Both the position numbers and the translations under genes were made by a program. The notes below the pieces were generated by a model, which saw only the letters and a list, made by a program, of their open reading frames with translations, ran no database searches and was not told where the DNA came from. Source: PALSA-612 sp963765295 (GTDB lineage Bacteria; Actinomycetota; Thermoleophilia; Gaiellales; Gaiellaceae). Taken from it: a stretch of 64,000 nt of DNA. The stretch spans positions 744,001 through 808,000 of the forward strand of contig CAVXVO010000005.1 of assembly GCA_963765295.1 (NCBI GenBank), read 5' to 3'. Of the stretch, positions 19,239 through 27,430 are shown piece after piece (the first letter of the stretch is position 1; each line of letters opens with the position of its first letter).

Positions 19239-19244
19239 AGTGTA
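19239..19244 (-). promoter_or_regulatory. -10 box of def-fmt-rsmB-rib operon (leaderless)
   Basis: TACACT on the minus strand, 6 bp before the def ATG. This is the only promoter-like element seen for the rib genes. There is no room for an FMN riboswitch. Confidence 0.6.
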
Positions 19245-19260
19245 ATTCGGCCGGGACGCG

Positions 19261-19287
19261 CGAAGGCCCGCACGAGGCGGGCCTTCG
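19261..19287 (-). terminator. Hairpin after MFS gene
   Basis: 11-bp perfect stem (CGAAGGCCCGC / GCGGGCCTTCG) with a 5-base loop, 19 bp after the MFS stop and just before the def promoter. Confidence 0.75.
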
Positions 19288-19305
19288 AGGCGGCGAGGCG
19301 GGCCG

Positions 19306-20727
19306 CTAGCGCGAGGCGACGGCGGCCGCGGCCTCGGCGAGGCGTTTGCCCGACGAGGCGAGGCCGATCCGGAACAGGCGGGCGCAGGCGACCGCTCCCA
19401 CGGCTGCGAGCACGGCGCCGATGATCGCCGCGGTGTGCATCCCAGCGACGTAGTCGGCCGGCGAACCTCCGCCGAGCGCGGACGCGGCCGGGATGACCGC
19501 ACCGAACACGGCGACGCCGACGGCGATTCCGCCCTGGCGGAACGCGTCGTTCGTCCCGGCGGCGAGGCCGCTCTGCTCCTCGGACACCGAGCCGAGCGCG
19601 ATGGCGACGACCGCCGGGTTGAAGAGACCCGTCCCCACGCAGCCGACGAGCAGGCCCGGCATCAGTGCCGTCCAGCTCGAGTCGGTCCCGGTGAGCAGGG
19701 TCAGCGCAAGGCCGGCGGCGACGAGCATCAGGCCGGTGACGACGAGCACCGACGGCCCCACCCTGCTCGTCAGGGCTGCGCTGGCACCGGAGACGACGAA
19801 GATGAGCACCGTGCCCGGCAGATAGACGAGGCCTGCCTCGATCGCCGACAGGTGCAGGATCTCCTGGAGGTAGAGCGTCGTGTAGAGGAAGAGCGCGAAG
19901 AACGAGCCGGAGATCGCGAACGCTGCTACCTGAGCACCGGTGAAATCGGGTCGGCGGAAGAGCTGGAGCGGCAGCATCGGCTCGCGCGAGCGGAGCTCGG
20001 CCAGGACGAAGAGCGCCAGCAACGCGACCGCGCCCACCAGCGAGGCGACGATCGAGAGGCTCGACCAGCCCTCGTCGTTTCCTCGGAGCAGGGCGAAGAC
20101 GAGCAGGAAGAGGCCGCCCGTCAGCGTCAGCTGTCCGGGCAGGTCGAGTCTCCGGGCTCTCGATTCGTGCGACTCACGCACCCAGGCGTAGGTGGCGACG
20201 ACGGCCGCGATGCCGAGCGGGACGTTGACGAAGAAGACCGCGCGCCAGCTCACGTAGCTCGTGAGCACGCCGCCGACGAGCGGTCCGACGGCGAAGGAGG
20301 CCCCGATCGTGGCCCCGTAGACCGCGAATGCCTTGGCGCGCTCGGCCGCGACCGGAAACGCGTCGGCGAGGACGGCCAACGAGCTCGCGAACATCATCGC
20401 GGCGCCGAGGCCCTGGACCGCGCGGGCGGCGTCGAGCTCGACGATGCTCGTCGCGAGCGCGCACCACAGAGAGGTCGCCGTGAAGATCCCCATCCCCCAG
20501 GCGAAGATGCGGCGGCGGCCGAGCCGGTCTGCGAGCGAGCCTGCGGTGAGCACGACGGTTGCGAGCGCGAGTGTGTAGGCGTCGACGATCCACTGCAGGC
20601 CGCTCAGGCCCGAGTCGAGGTCGGACGCGATGTGCGAGAGAGCGGTGTTGACGACCGCGATGTCGAGCATGAGCATCGCCGTCGCCAGGCAGACGACGGC
20701 GAGCGTGCCCCGTTGGCTGAACTTCAT
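19306..20727 (-). CDS. MFS drug-efflux transporter, DHA2 (EmrB/QacA) type
   Basis: 473 residues from ATG 20727, placed by an AAGGGAG site 7 bp upstream. Membrane helices run throughout, 14 expected for DHA2. The first helix carries LDIAVVNTAL (motif D1); motif A is AGSLADRLGRRRIF and motif C is GATIGASFAVGPLVGG. It exports hydrophobic compounds by proton antiport. No TetR or MarR regulator is adjacent. Confidence 0.9.
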   Translation of the reverse strand: MKFSQRGTLAVVCLATAMLMLDIAVVNTALSHIASDLDSGLSGLQWIVDAYTLALATVVLTAGSLADRLGRRRIFAWGMGIFTATSLWCALATSIVELDAARAVQGLGAAMMFASSLAVLADAFPVAAERAKAFAVYGATIGASFAVGPLVGGVLTSYVSWRAVFFVNVPLGIAAVVATYAWVRESHESRARRLDLPGQLTLTGGLFLLVFALLRGNDEGWSSLSIVASLVGAVALLALFVLAELRSREPMLPLQLFRRPDFTGAQVAAFAISGSFFALFLYTTLYLQEILHLSAIEAGLVYLPGTVLIFVVSGASAALTSRVGPSVLVVTGLMLVAAGLALTLLTGTDSSWTALMPGLLVGCVGTGLFNPAVVAIALGSVSEEQSGLAAGTNDAFRQGGIAVGVAVFGAVIPAASALGGGSPADYVAGMHTAAIIGAVLAAVGAVACARLFRIGLASSGKRLAEAAAAVASR

Positions 20728-20830
20728 GGCGAGCTCCCTTTTCCGTGTCATGTCGGGGAGTACTGTCGCTCGCGACACGAGGCGCGACCATGGAGCCAGC
20801 CTGCGTCCCGGGGTGCGGCTAGCCGAACTG

Positions 20831-22768
20831 CTAGAGGCTCTGCGGGTCGACGTCGACGACGGCCTGGAGACCGGCACGGCGCATTGCGGGCGCCGCGGCC
20901 GCGAGCAGGCGCGCGATGGCCGAGGCGACACGGCGCGGCTCGGCCGTCTTGGCGATCAGCTGCGCGCGATGGCGGCCACGGAGGCGCAGGAGCGGCGCCG
21001 GACCGATCACCTCCGCGTCCCCCGAATCCGCCCGACTCAGCCCGCGGCGGATCTCCTCGAGCAGCCGGCTCGGGTCGTCCGCGTCCGGGCCGGAGACGAG
21101 TGCCCTGACGACATGTCGGTACGGCGGGTAGCCGAGCTCCTCGCGACGGCGGAGCTCCTCGTCCAGGAAGCCCGCGACGTCGTGACGGGCTGCGAAGACG
21201 ACGGCGCGCGAGTCGGGTTGAAACGTCTGGACGATCACGCGGCCGGGCGCGGTGCGGCCGCTCCGCCCGGCGAGCTGCGTGATCAGCTGGAACGTGCGTT
21301 CCTCGGCGCGGAAGTCCGGCATCGCGAGGCCGGTGTCGGCATCGACGACGGCGGCCAGCGAGACGTCGCCGAAGTGGTGGCCCTTGGCGACCATCTGCGT
21401 GCCGAGCAGGACGGCCCGCTCGGCGCCCGCGAACCGCTCGAGCGCCTCCTGGAGCGCCGCCGGCCGGGAGACGGTGTCGGAGTCGAGCCGGATGCGCTCG
21501 AGACCCGGCACGTGCTGCTCGAGCTCCCGCTCGAGGCGCTGCGTCCCGGCGCCGACGCGGACGAGCTCGGGCGATCCGCAGCCGGGGCAGAGCTCGCTCG
21601 TCGCCTGCGCGGCGCCGCAGTGGTGGCAGCGGAGTGAGCCGTCGGCGTGGAGCACGAGCGCGACGTCGCAGTGCTCGCAGCGGCGCGTCTCGCCGCAGTC
21701 GCGGCAGTGGAGAGCGGGGACGAGCCCGCGCCGGTTCAGGAGCAGGATCGCCTTTCCGCCCTCGCGTTCGACGCGTGCGAGCCCCGCGAGGAGCGGCGCG
21801 GACAGCGGATAGCCGGCCTCGCGACGCATGTCCACGACCGTCACCGGCGGCAGCGAGGCGCCGAGCCGGCCACCGAGCTCGAGCCGCTCGAGCCGCGCCC
21901 AGCTCTCGGGGCGCGGCGTCGCCGAGCCGTAGAGCGCGACCGCGCCCTCGAGCGCCGCGCGCTTGGCGGCGACGGTGCGGGCGTCGTAACGGGGGTCCGA
22001 CTCCTGCTTGTAGGACGGGTCGTGCTCCTCGTCCACGCAGACGAGGCCGAGCCGGGGCACCGGCGCGAACACCGCCGAGCGCGCACCGACGACGACGGGG
22101 GCGTCGCCGGAGGCGATCCGCTCGCGCTCGTCGCGCCGCTCGGCCTCGCTGAGGCCCGAGTGGATCACCGCGACGCGGTCGCCGAAGCGGGCGCGGAAGC
22201 GGCCGAGCGTCTGCGGCGTCAGCGCGATCTCGGGGACGAGGACGATCGCGCTCTCGCCCCGCTCGATCGCCGCCGCGCACGCCTGGAGGTACACCTCGGT
22301 CTTCCCGCTCCCGGTGGCGCCGTAGAGCAGGAAGTGCCCGCCGCCGCCCGCGGCAGCGGCCTCGATCCGCTCGAGCGCGGCGCGTTGCGGACCGCTCAGC
22401 TCGAGCGGCTCGGCCTCGCCGCCGAGCGCGTAGTCGCTGCTCGGGCGCTTGAGCTCGCCGCGCCGCTCCGGCTTCGAAGGGGCGATGAGCGCGAGCGCCC
22501 GGCCGGGCGTCGAGCCGTAGTAGTCGGCCGTCCACAGCGCGAGGTCGACGAGTGCGGGCGGGAGCTCGTCGAGGAGGCGTCCGGCCGCGATCGGATCGAC
22601 GCCGTCGGGCGGCTCCTCCTCGAGCCCGACGACGACACCGCGGCGCTTCGAGGCCCCGAACTGCAGCGAGAGCACGGCTCCCTTGCCGATCTCGTCGCCG
22701 ACCTCGTAGGTGAACGGCCGCGCCAGCGACCGGGCGGAGACGAGCGGATAGACGGACGCGAAGCGCAC
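20831..22768 (-). CDS. priA: Primosomal protein N' (PriA helicase)
   Basis: 645 residues, complete. N-terminal 3'-DNA-binding domain, Walker A YGATGSGKTEVYLQ, Walker B DEEHDPSYKQ, and eight zinc cysteines in CRDCGETRRCEHCDVAL plus CHHC and CPGCG. The ATG TGSGKT lysine is present, so ATPase activity is expected, unlike some actinobacterial PriA proteins that have lost it. It restarts stalled forks. A GTG start follows a TAGGCT box by 6 bp. Confidence 0.96.
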   Translation of the reverse strand: MRFASVYPLVSARSLARPFTYEVGDEIGKGAVLSLQFGASKRRGVVVGLEEEPPDGVDPIAAGRLLDELPPALVDLALWTADYYGSTPGRALALIAPSKPERRGELKRPSSDYALGGEAEPLELSGPQRAALERIEAAAAGGGGHFLLYGATGSGKTEVYLQACAAAIERGESAIVLVPEIALTPQTLGRFRARFGDRVAVIHSGLSEAERRDERERIASGDAPVVVGARSAVFAPVPRLGLVCVDEEHDPSYKQESDPRYDARTVAAKRAALEGAVALYGSATPRPESWARLERLELGGRLGASLPPVTVVDMRREAGYPLSAPLLAGLARVEREGGKAILLLNRRGLVPALHCRDCGETRRCEHCDVALVLHADGSLRCHHCGAAQATSELCPGCGSPELVRVGAGTQRLERELEQHVPGLERIRLDSDTVSRPAALQEALERFAGAERAVLLGTQMVAKGHHFGDVSLAAVVDADTGLAMPDFRAEERTFQLITQLAGRSGRTAPGRVIVQTFQPDSRAVVFAARHDVAGFLDEELRRREELGYPPYRHVVRALVSGPDADDPSRLLEEIRRGLSRADSGDAEVIGPAPLLRLRGRHRAQLIAKTAEPRRVASAIARLLAAAAPAMRRAGLQAVVDVDPQSL

Positions 22769-22774
22769 CCGTCG

Positions 22775-22780
22775 AGCCTA
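22775..22780 (-). promoter_or_regulatory. -10 box of priA (leaderless)
   Basis: TAGGCT on the minus strand with a 6-bp gap to the GTG start. Confidence 0.55.
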
Positions 22781-22799
22781 GCCCGCGCGCCAGTCGGCG

Positions 22800-23339
22800 C
22801 TAGACGTGGACCCAGACGACTGCGTCGTCCGTGCCGTGCAGGGTGACCGTTTCGGCCGGTACAGCTCCCAGTCGCTCCGCGACGCCGCGCGACCGGGCGT
22901 TCGTCGGCACGATCAGCGAGATCAGCCGATCGACGCCGCGCTCGCGGCGGACCCAGTCGCGAACCGCGCCGGCCGCCTCCGTCGCGTAGCCGTTCCCCCA
23001 CGCGCTGCGCGCGTAGGCCCAACCGAGCTCGGGCTGCGCGTGCTCGAGCTCGCCCGGTTCGGCGTGCTCCCACGACCGTGTGTCCCAGACGAGGATGCCG
23101 GTGCGGCCGAGGAAATGGCCGTCCTGCTTCCGCTCGACGACGAACGGCCCGACACCGTGGAGCTCCCAGCGCTCGATCCACCGCCCGACGACGACGGGCA
23201 CCTCCTCCGTCGGCACGGGCTGCCCGCCGAGAAAACGCATCACCTCCGGGTCGCCGAGCATCTCCGCAGCGGCCTCCGAGTCGTCGAGCCTCGGCATCCG
23301 AAGGGTCAGCCGCGCCGTCTCAAGCCGAAGCTCGCTCAC
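22800..23339 (-). CDS. GNAT acetyltransferase, RimJ/RimL type
   Basis: 179 residues opening LRLETARLTLRMPRLDDSEA, the standard start of RimJ/RimL-like N-acetyltransferases. Acetyl-CoA loop in ELGWAYARSAWGNGYATEAA. Substrate unknown; relatives acetylate ribosomal protein N-termini or small molecules. It starts 6 bp after a TAGCCT box. Confidence 0.88.
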   Translation of the reverse strand: MSELRLETARLTLRMPRLDDSEAAAEMLGDPEVMRFLGGQPVPTEEVPVVVGRWIERWELHGVGPFVVERKQDGHFLGRTGILVWDTRSWEHAEPGELEHAQPELGWAYARSAWGNGYATEAAGAVRDWVRRERGVDRLISLIVPTNARSRGVAERLGAVPAETVTLHGTDDAVVWVHV

Positions 23340-23345
23340 GTCAGG

Positions 23346-23351
23346 AGGCTA
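23346..23351 (-). promoter_or_regulatory. -10 box of GNAT gene (leaderless)
   Basis: TAGCCT on the minus strand, 6 bp before the GTG. Confidence 0.5.
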
Positions 23352-23391
23352 ACGCCACCTCACGGCGAAAGCCCGGCCGTTTACCCCGTGC

Positions 23392-24237
23392 TCAGCTACT
23401 GACCGCGGTAAGGATGAAGTCGGTGGCGAAGCCGAGCACGAGGCCGCCGAACATGCCCCAGGCGACGAGCGTCTTGTGCCCGAGCCGGGCGTTCACCTGG
23501 ATCAGCTGCATGATGACGTAGAGGATCGAGCCCGCGGCAAGCGCGAGGAAGCAGACGGAAACGGCGGTGCTCGTCCACGCCTGGCCGACGAGCGTGCCGA
23601 AGAAGGTCGGGGCACCGCCGATCAGGCCGAGCACGAGCAGGAACCGCCAGCTCGGCCGCTCGCTGTCTCCGGCCAGCGGCGCGACGATGCCGAAGCCCTC
23701 GGTGCCGTTGTGGAGCGCGAAGCCGATGATGAGGACGAGCGCGAGGCTCGTCTCGCCGAGCGCGGCCGACTGTCCGATCGCGAGACCCTCCGCGAAGTTG
23801 TGCAGGCCGATGCCGGTCGCGATCAGGACGGCGAGCCAGGACGCGCTCGACATCCCGTGGATCCACGACGGCTCGAACTCCGCGGCCGAGGCGGCGCCGG
23901 GGCCGAGCAGGCTCTTGGCCCGCTCGCGGGCCATCCAGCGGTCGTAGTAGACGAGGCTGAGCAGGCCGACGCCGAAGCCGATCGCGAGCAGCGCGGCGAG
24001 ACCGACGAAGTCGGCCCACGAGCCGCCGTCGTGGACCGCCGACTTCAGCGAGGCGTCGACCGGCTCGACGCCGTTCGCAAGGACGTCGTAGAGCAGGAAG
24101 AGCAGGATCCCCGTTGCCGTGGCGCTGAGCGTGACCTTCAGGGCCATGCTCGCGTTCCGGACGCGGCCGATCGGCAGGCCGATGAAGATGGTCGACCCGG
24201 CAACCGCGCCCAGCAAGAGGATTTGCGACGTGCTCAC
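23392..24237 (-). CDS. ZIP-family metal transporter
   Basis: 281 residues with about eight membrane helices. The two metal-site helices carry HNFAEGLAIG and HNGTEGFGI, the ZIP signatures. A cytoplasmic loop between helices 3 and 4 is charged rather than His-rich. ZIP proteins bring Zn, Fe or Mn into the cytosol. It is divergent from a DtxR-type regulator and its start codon abuts an operator, so metal-dependent repression is expected. Starts GTG 24237; the transcript is probably leaderless. Confidence 0.92.
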   Translation of the reverse strand: MSTSQILLLGAVAGSTIFIGLPIGRVRNASMALKVTLSATATGILLFLLYDVLANGVEPVDASLKSAVHDGGSWADFVGLAALLAIGFGVGLLSLVYYDRWMARERAKSLLGPGAASAAEFEPSWIHGMSSASWLAVLIATGIGLHNFAEGLAIGQSAALGETSLALVLIIGFALHNGTEGFGIVAPLAGDSERPSWRFLLVLGLIGGAPTFFGTLVGQAWTSTAVSVCFLALAAGSILYVIMQLIQVNARLGHKTLVAWGMFGGLVLGFATDFILTAVSS

Positions 24238-24238
24238 G

Positions 24239-24256
24239 TGTAAGGGGCACCTTACA
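24239..24256. promoter_or_regulatory. Operator 1 between ZIP gene and DtxR-type gene
   Basis: TGTAAGG-GGCA-CCTTACA: a perfect 7-bp inverted repeat with 4-bp centre, 1 bp before the ZIP start codon. It overlaps the likely ZIP -10 (TAAGGT on the minus strand, with TTGCCT 17 bp upstream as -35). A bound dimer would block the ZIP promoter. Confidence 0.75.
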
Positions 24257-24267
24257 GAGCCCTCGCG

Positions 24268-24285
24268 TGTCAGGCAACCCTTACA
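24268..24285. promoter_or_regulatory. Operator 2 between ZIP gene and DtxR-type gene
   Basis: TGTCAGG-CAAC-CCTTACA: same 18-bp layout as operator 1 with one mismatch between arms, starting 29 bp from it. It covers the ZIP -35 and lies where the regulator's own -35 should be, so it could serve both genes. Confidence 0.68.
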
Positions 24286-24296
24286 CGATCGAGGCG

Positions 24297-24310
24297 TCGA
24301 CTATAGTCGA
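24297..24310 (+). promoter_or_regulatory. Leaderless promoter of DtxR-type gene inside a palindrome
   Basis: The -10 TATAGT (24302-24307) lies 6 bp before the ATG and inside a perfect 14-bp palindrome, TCGACTATAGTCGA. The palindrome could be a separate binding site. Confidence 0.6.
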
Positions 24311-24313
24311 ACC

Positions 24314-24988
24314 ATGGCCGGCCACTCTGTCGACGACTACCTGGAGACGATCTACTTCCTCGCCTTCCCGATCGGCGAGTACCAGCCTGCGACCGGCTCG
24401 GCCGCGATCGCGTCCCGCGTCGCCGAGATGCTCGGCGTCTCGCGCGCGTCGGCGGGCGAGATGCTGAAACGGCTCGAGGCGGAGGGCCTCGTCGAGCGGG
24501 GTGAGCACAAGGAGGCGATCCTGACGCCACTCGGCATCGAGCGGGCGCAGAAGGTCGTGCGCAAGCACCGGATCATCGAGCGCTTCCTGACCGACTTCAT
24601 GGGCTACACGGCGGCGGAGTCGCACGTGCAGGCCGACGAGCTCGGCGACACGTTCACGGACGAGATGATCGAGCGGATCGCCGAGCGCCTGGGCAATCCC
24701 GACCGTTGCCCCCACGGCTGGCCCGTCGACACCGACTTCGAGCAGGCGGAGAACCGCGAGCTCGTGGCTCTCTCGGACCTCGACCCCGGTGAGAAAGCGA
24801 CGGTCGTGAGGCTCGCAGAGCACGACGGCGACCTCCTGCACTGGTTCTACGACGAAGGCTTCGCGCCGGGAACGTCGGTCGAGGTCTCCGGCTCGGACGG
24901 CAACACGATGACCGTGCTGGCAGGCGGCGAGCCGCGCTCGATCGCGGGCAAGCAGGCGTCGGGTCTGTTCGTGCGGCGCGCAGCCTAG
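24314..24988 (+). CDS. DtxR/MntR-family metal-dependent regulator
   Basis: 224 residues. N-terminal winged helix (DDYLETIYFLAFP, then IASRVAEMLGVSRASAGEML), dimerisation helices with ADELGDTFTDEMIERIAERL and NPDRCPHGWPV, and a C-terminal SH3-like FeoA domain (LSDLDPGEKATVVRLAEHDG). The Cys-Pro-His triplet belongs to the metal site. Such proteins bind Fe or Mn (some Zn) and repress uptake genes. Divergent from the ZIP transporter over 76 bp with two matching operators. Start at ATG 24314 fits the leaderless promoter. Confidence 0.93.
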   Translation: MAGHSVDDYLETIYFLAFPIGEYQPATGSAAIASRVAEMLGVSRASAGEMLKRLEAEGLVERGEHKEAILTPLGIERAQKVVRKHRIIERFLTDFMGYTAAESHVQADELGDTFTDEMIERIAERLGNPDRCPHGWPVDTDFEQAENRELVALSDLDPGEKATVVRLAEHDGDLLHWFYDEGFAPGTSVEVSGSDGNTMTVLAGGEPRSIAGKQASGLFVRRAA

Positions 24989-25057
24989 CCGGCGGCCACA
25001 GACTCGGAAGGCCTGAACTCTGATGGCCGCGACGGCAGACTCCTCACGGCCCGGCTT

Positions 25058-25080
25058 CGGCCGCTCGTCGAGAGCGGCCG
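25058..25080. terminator. Hairpin between convergent DtxR-type gene and metK
   Basis: 9-bp perfect stem CGGCCGCTC / GAGCGGCCG, 5-base loop, midway in the 183-bp convergent gap. It could act in both directions. I see nothing else in the gap. Confidence 0.65.
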
Positions 25081-25171
25081 GGGCGTGTGGCGTATGGGAC
25101 ATGCGCTGCTCTCGGCGACGAAACCTGGCTGAGCCTCACAGCCGCCTTCTCGGCAGGCGATTCGGGCCGTG

Positions 25172-26431
25172 TTACGCCGACGTCGTCGCGGGAGCAGCGA
25201 GGCCGGCTGCGGCGCGGAGGGCGTCCGCCTTGTCGGTCTTCTCCCACGTGAAGTCGTGGTCGTCGCGGCCGAAGTGGCCGTACGCCGCGGTCTTCGAGTA
25301 GATCGGCCGCCGGAGGTCGAGGTCGCGGATGATCGCGCCGGGGCGAAGGTCGAAGTGCTCGCGGACGAGCGCCTCGATCAGCGTCGTCGTCATCCCCTCT
25401 GCCTCGGTGCCGAAGCATTCGACCTCGATCGACATCGGGTGGGCGACGCCGATCGCGTACGCGATCTGCAGCTCGCAGCGGTCGGCGAGGCCGGCGGCGA
25501 CCACGTTCTTGGCCACGTAGCGGGCCGCGTATGCCGCCGAGCGGTCGACCTTGGTCGGATCCTTCCCCGAGAAGGCGCCGCCACCGTGTCGCGCCGCGCC
25601 GCCGTACGTGTCGACGATGATCTTCCGACCGGTCACACCCGTGTCCCCCATCGGGCCGCCCTTGACGAAGCGGCCGGTCGGGTTGACGAGCACGAAGTCG
25701 CGCTCGCCGAGCCGCTCCACGTCGCAGAGGTCGTGCGGCATGATCGGGTGCAGGACGTGCTCGATGATGTCCGGCTTGAGCAGCGTGTCCACGTCGAGCC
25801 CCTCGCGGTGCTGTGCCGAGACGAGCACGCGCTCGATCTCGACCGGGCGTCGGCGGCCGTGCTCGTCGACCTCGTAGCGCACGGTCACCTGCGCCTTGCC
25901 GTCCGGACGGAGATACGGCAGCACGTTGGCCTTTCGCACCTCGGCGAGCCGCTTGCAGATGCGGTGCGCGAGCGTGATCGGCAGCGGCATCAGCTCCTCC
26001 GTCTCCCGGCACGCGTAGCCGAACATCATCCCCTGGTCGCCGGCGCCGGTGCGGTCGAGCGGGTCGTCGTCGCCCGGATGGTGCTGCACCTCGTAGGCCG
26101 TGTCGACGCCCTGCGCGATGTCGGACGACTGCTCGTCGATCGCCACGATGACGCCGCACGTGTCGGCGTCGAAGCCGTACTTGGCGCGGTCGTAGCCGAT
26201 CTCGCGCACCTTCGCGCGCACGAGCGTCGGGATGTCCACGTACGTCTTCGTGGAGATCTCGCCGGCGACGACGACGAGGCCCGTCGTGACGAGCGTCTCG
26301 CACGCGACGCGGCCGTTCGCGTCGTCGGTGAGAACCGCGTCGAGGACGGCGTCCGAGATCTGGTCGGCGATCTTGTCCGGATGCCCCTCGGTGACCGATT
26401 CCGAGGTGAAGGAGAACGTGTGCGCGGCCAT
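25172..26431 (-). CDS. metK: S-adenosylmethionine synthetase
   Basis: 419 residues from ATG 26431. Signature blocks: SESVTEGHPDKIADQISDAV, TGAGDQGMMFGYA, GGGAFSGKDPTKVDRSAAY. It makes SAM from methionine and ATP in the cytosol. The 38 bp before it hold a TACGCT box but no SAM riboswitch. The same frame stays open far upstream through gpsA, which is not part of the gene. Confidence 0.97.
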   Translation of the reverse strand: MAAHTFSFTSESVTEGHPDKIADQISDAVLDAVLTDDANGRVACETLVTTGLVVVAGEISTKTYVDIPTLVRAKVREIGYDRAKYGFDADTCGVIVAIDEQSSDIAQGVDTAYEVQHHPGDDDPLDRTGAGDQGMMFGYACRETEELMPLPITLAHRICKRLAEVRKANVLPYLRPDGKAQVTVRYEVDEHGRRRPVEIERVLVSAQHREGLDVDTLLKPDIIEHVLHPIMPHDLCDVERLGERDFVLVNPTGRFVKGGPMGDTGVTGRKIIVDTYGGAARHGGGAFSGKDPTKVDRSAAYAARYVAKNVVAAGLADRCELQIAYAIGVAHPMSIEVECFGTEAEGMTTTLIEALVREHFDLRPGAIIRDLDLRRPIYSKTAAYGHFGRDDHDFTWEKTDKADALRAAAGLAAPATTSA

Positions 26432-26469
26432 CTCGGCTGTTAAGCGTAGTCGAACACCCGGGGACGCGG

Positions 26470-27426
26470 CTACTCGCCCGTCGGGCGACGGCCCATCAGC
26501 GACGCGGCGAGCTCCTGCAGGCTCTGGCCCTCGAGGACGCCGCAGACCGCGTCGGTGATCGGCATCTCGATGCCGAGCCGGCGCGAGAGGTCGCGCAGCA
26601 CGGGCGCCGTCGTCAGGCCCTCGACGACCTGGCCGATCTCGGCCGCCGCCTCCGCCGCTGTCGCACCACGCGCGATCAGCTCGCCGGCGCGACGGTTGCG
26701 GCCGAGCCTGCTCCAGCACGTGACCATCAGGTCGCCCATCCCGGCGAGGCCCGCGAACGTCTCGGGCCGCGCGCCGCACGCGGAGCCGAGCCGGGTCATC
26801 TCGGCCACGCCGCGCGTGATCACGCCGGCCTTGGCGTTGTCGCCGAGCTCGAGCCCGTCGACGCCGCCGGCCGCGAGCGCGATCACGTTCTTCGCCGCGC
26901 CGCAGAACTCGACGCCGGTCAGGTCGGTGTTGACGTAGACGCGGAAGAGCGACGAGTTGATCTCCTGCTGCAACCGCCCGGCGAGCTCCTCGTCGCGGCT
27001 CGCGACGACGGCCGCGCACGGCAGTCCGGCCGCGATCTCCTCGGCGAACGTCGGGCCGGAGAGGACCGCGACCGGCCGCTCGCCGACGAGCGTGTGCAGG
27101 AGGTCCCCGGTCGCCGGGTCGAGTCCTTTGGTCAGCGTCAGGACGGGAGCAGCGCCGGGTAGCGAGCCGACGACGTCGCCGAAGGCGACGCTCGGCACCG
27201 AGACGGCGACGAGATCGGCGGCGGCGACCGGCGCGTCGGCGATCGTCGTCGCCTCGATCCCGTTCAGGTCCAGAGAGGCCAGGTAGCGCGGGTTGTGCCC
27301 GGTCTCGGCGATCGCACGGGCCTGCACGGCGTCGCGACAGGCGATCGTCACCTCGTGCCCGCGGTCGCGGAGCACGCCGGCGAACGCAGTCCCCCACGAC
27401 CCCGCCCCGACGACCACAGCGCGCAT
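26470..27426 (-). CDS. gpsA: Glycerol-3-phosphate dehydrogenase, NAD(P)+
   Basis: 318 residues. Nucleotide loop GAGSWGTAFAGVL at 7-19; catalytic lysine region CGAAKNVIALAAGGVDGLEL; GARPETFAGLAGMGDLMVTC. It reduces dihydroxyacetone phosphate to glycerol 3-phosphate for phospholipids. It follows der by 4 bp; plsC lies upstream in the same gene run, so two phospholipid-precursor genes are close together. Confidence 0.96.
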   Translation of the reverse strand: MRAVVVGAGSWGTAFAGVLRDRGHEVTIACRDAVQARAIAETGHNPRYLASLDLNGIEATTIADAPVAAADLVAVSVPSVAFGDVVGSLPGAAPVLTLTKGLDPATGDLLHTLVGERPVAVLSGPTFAEEIAAGLPCAAVVASRDEELAGRLQQEINSSLFRVYVNTDLTGVEFCGAAKNVIALAAGGVDGLELGDNAKAGVITRGVAEMTRLGSACGARPETFAGLAGMGDLMVTCWSRLGRNRRAGELIARGATAAEAAAEIGQVVEGLTTAPVLRDLSRRLGIEMPITDAVCGVLEGQSLQELAASLMGRRPTGE

Positions 27427-27430
27427 GCGG

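Noticed and set aside
12522..19260. FMN riboswitch for the rib genes.
   Set aside because: No gap in the def-to-ribH run is long enough, and no RFN-like sequence is seen.
26432..26469. Possible SAM riboswitch before metK.
   Set aside because: Only 38 bp lie between gpsA and metK, too short for any known SAM riboswitch.
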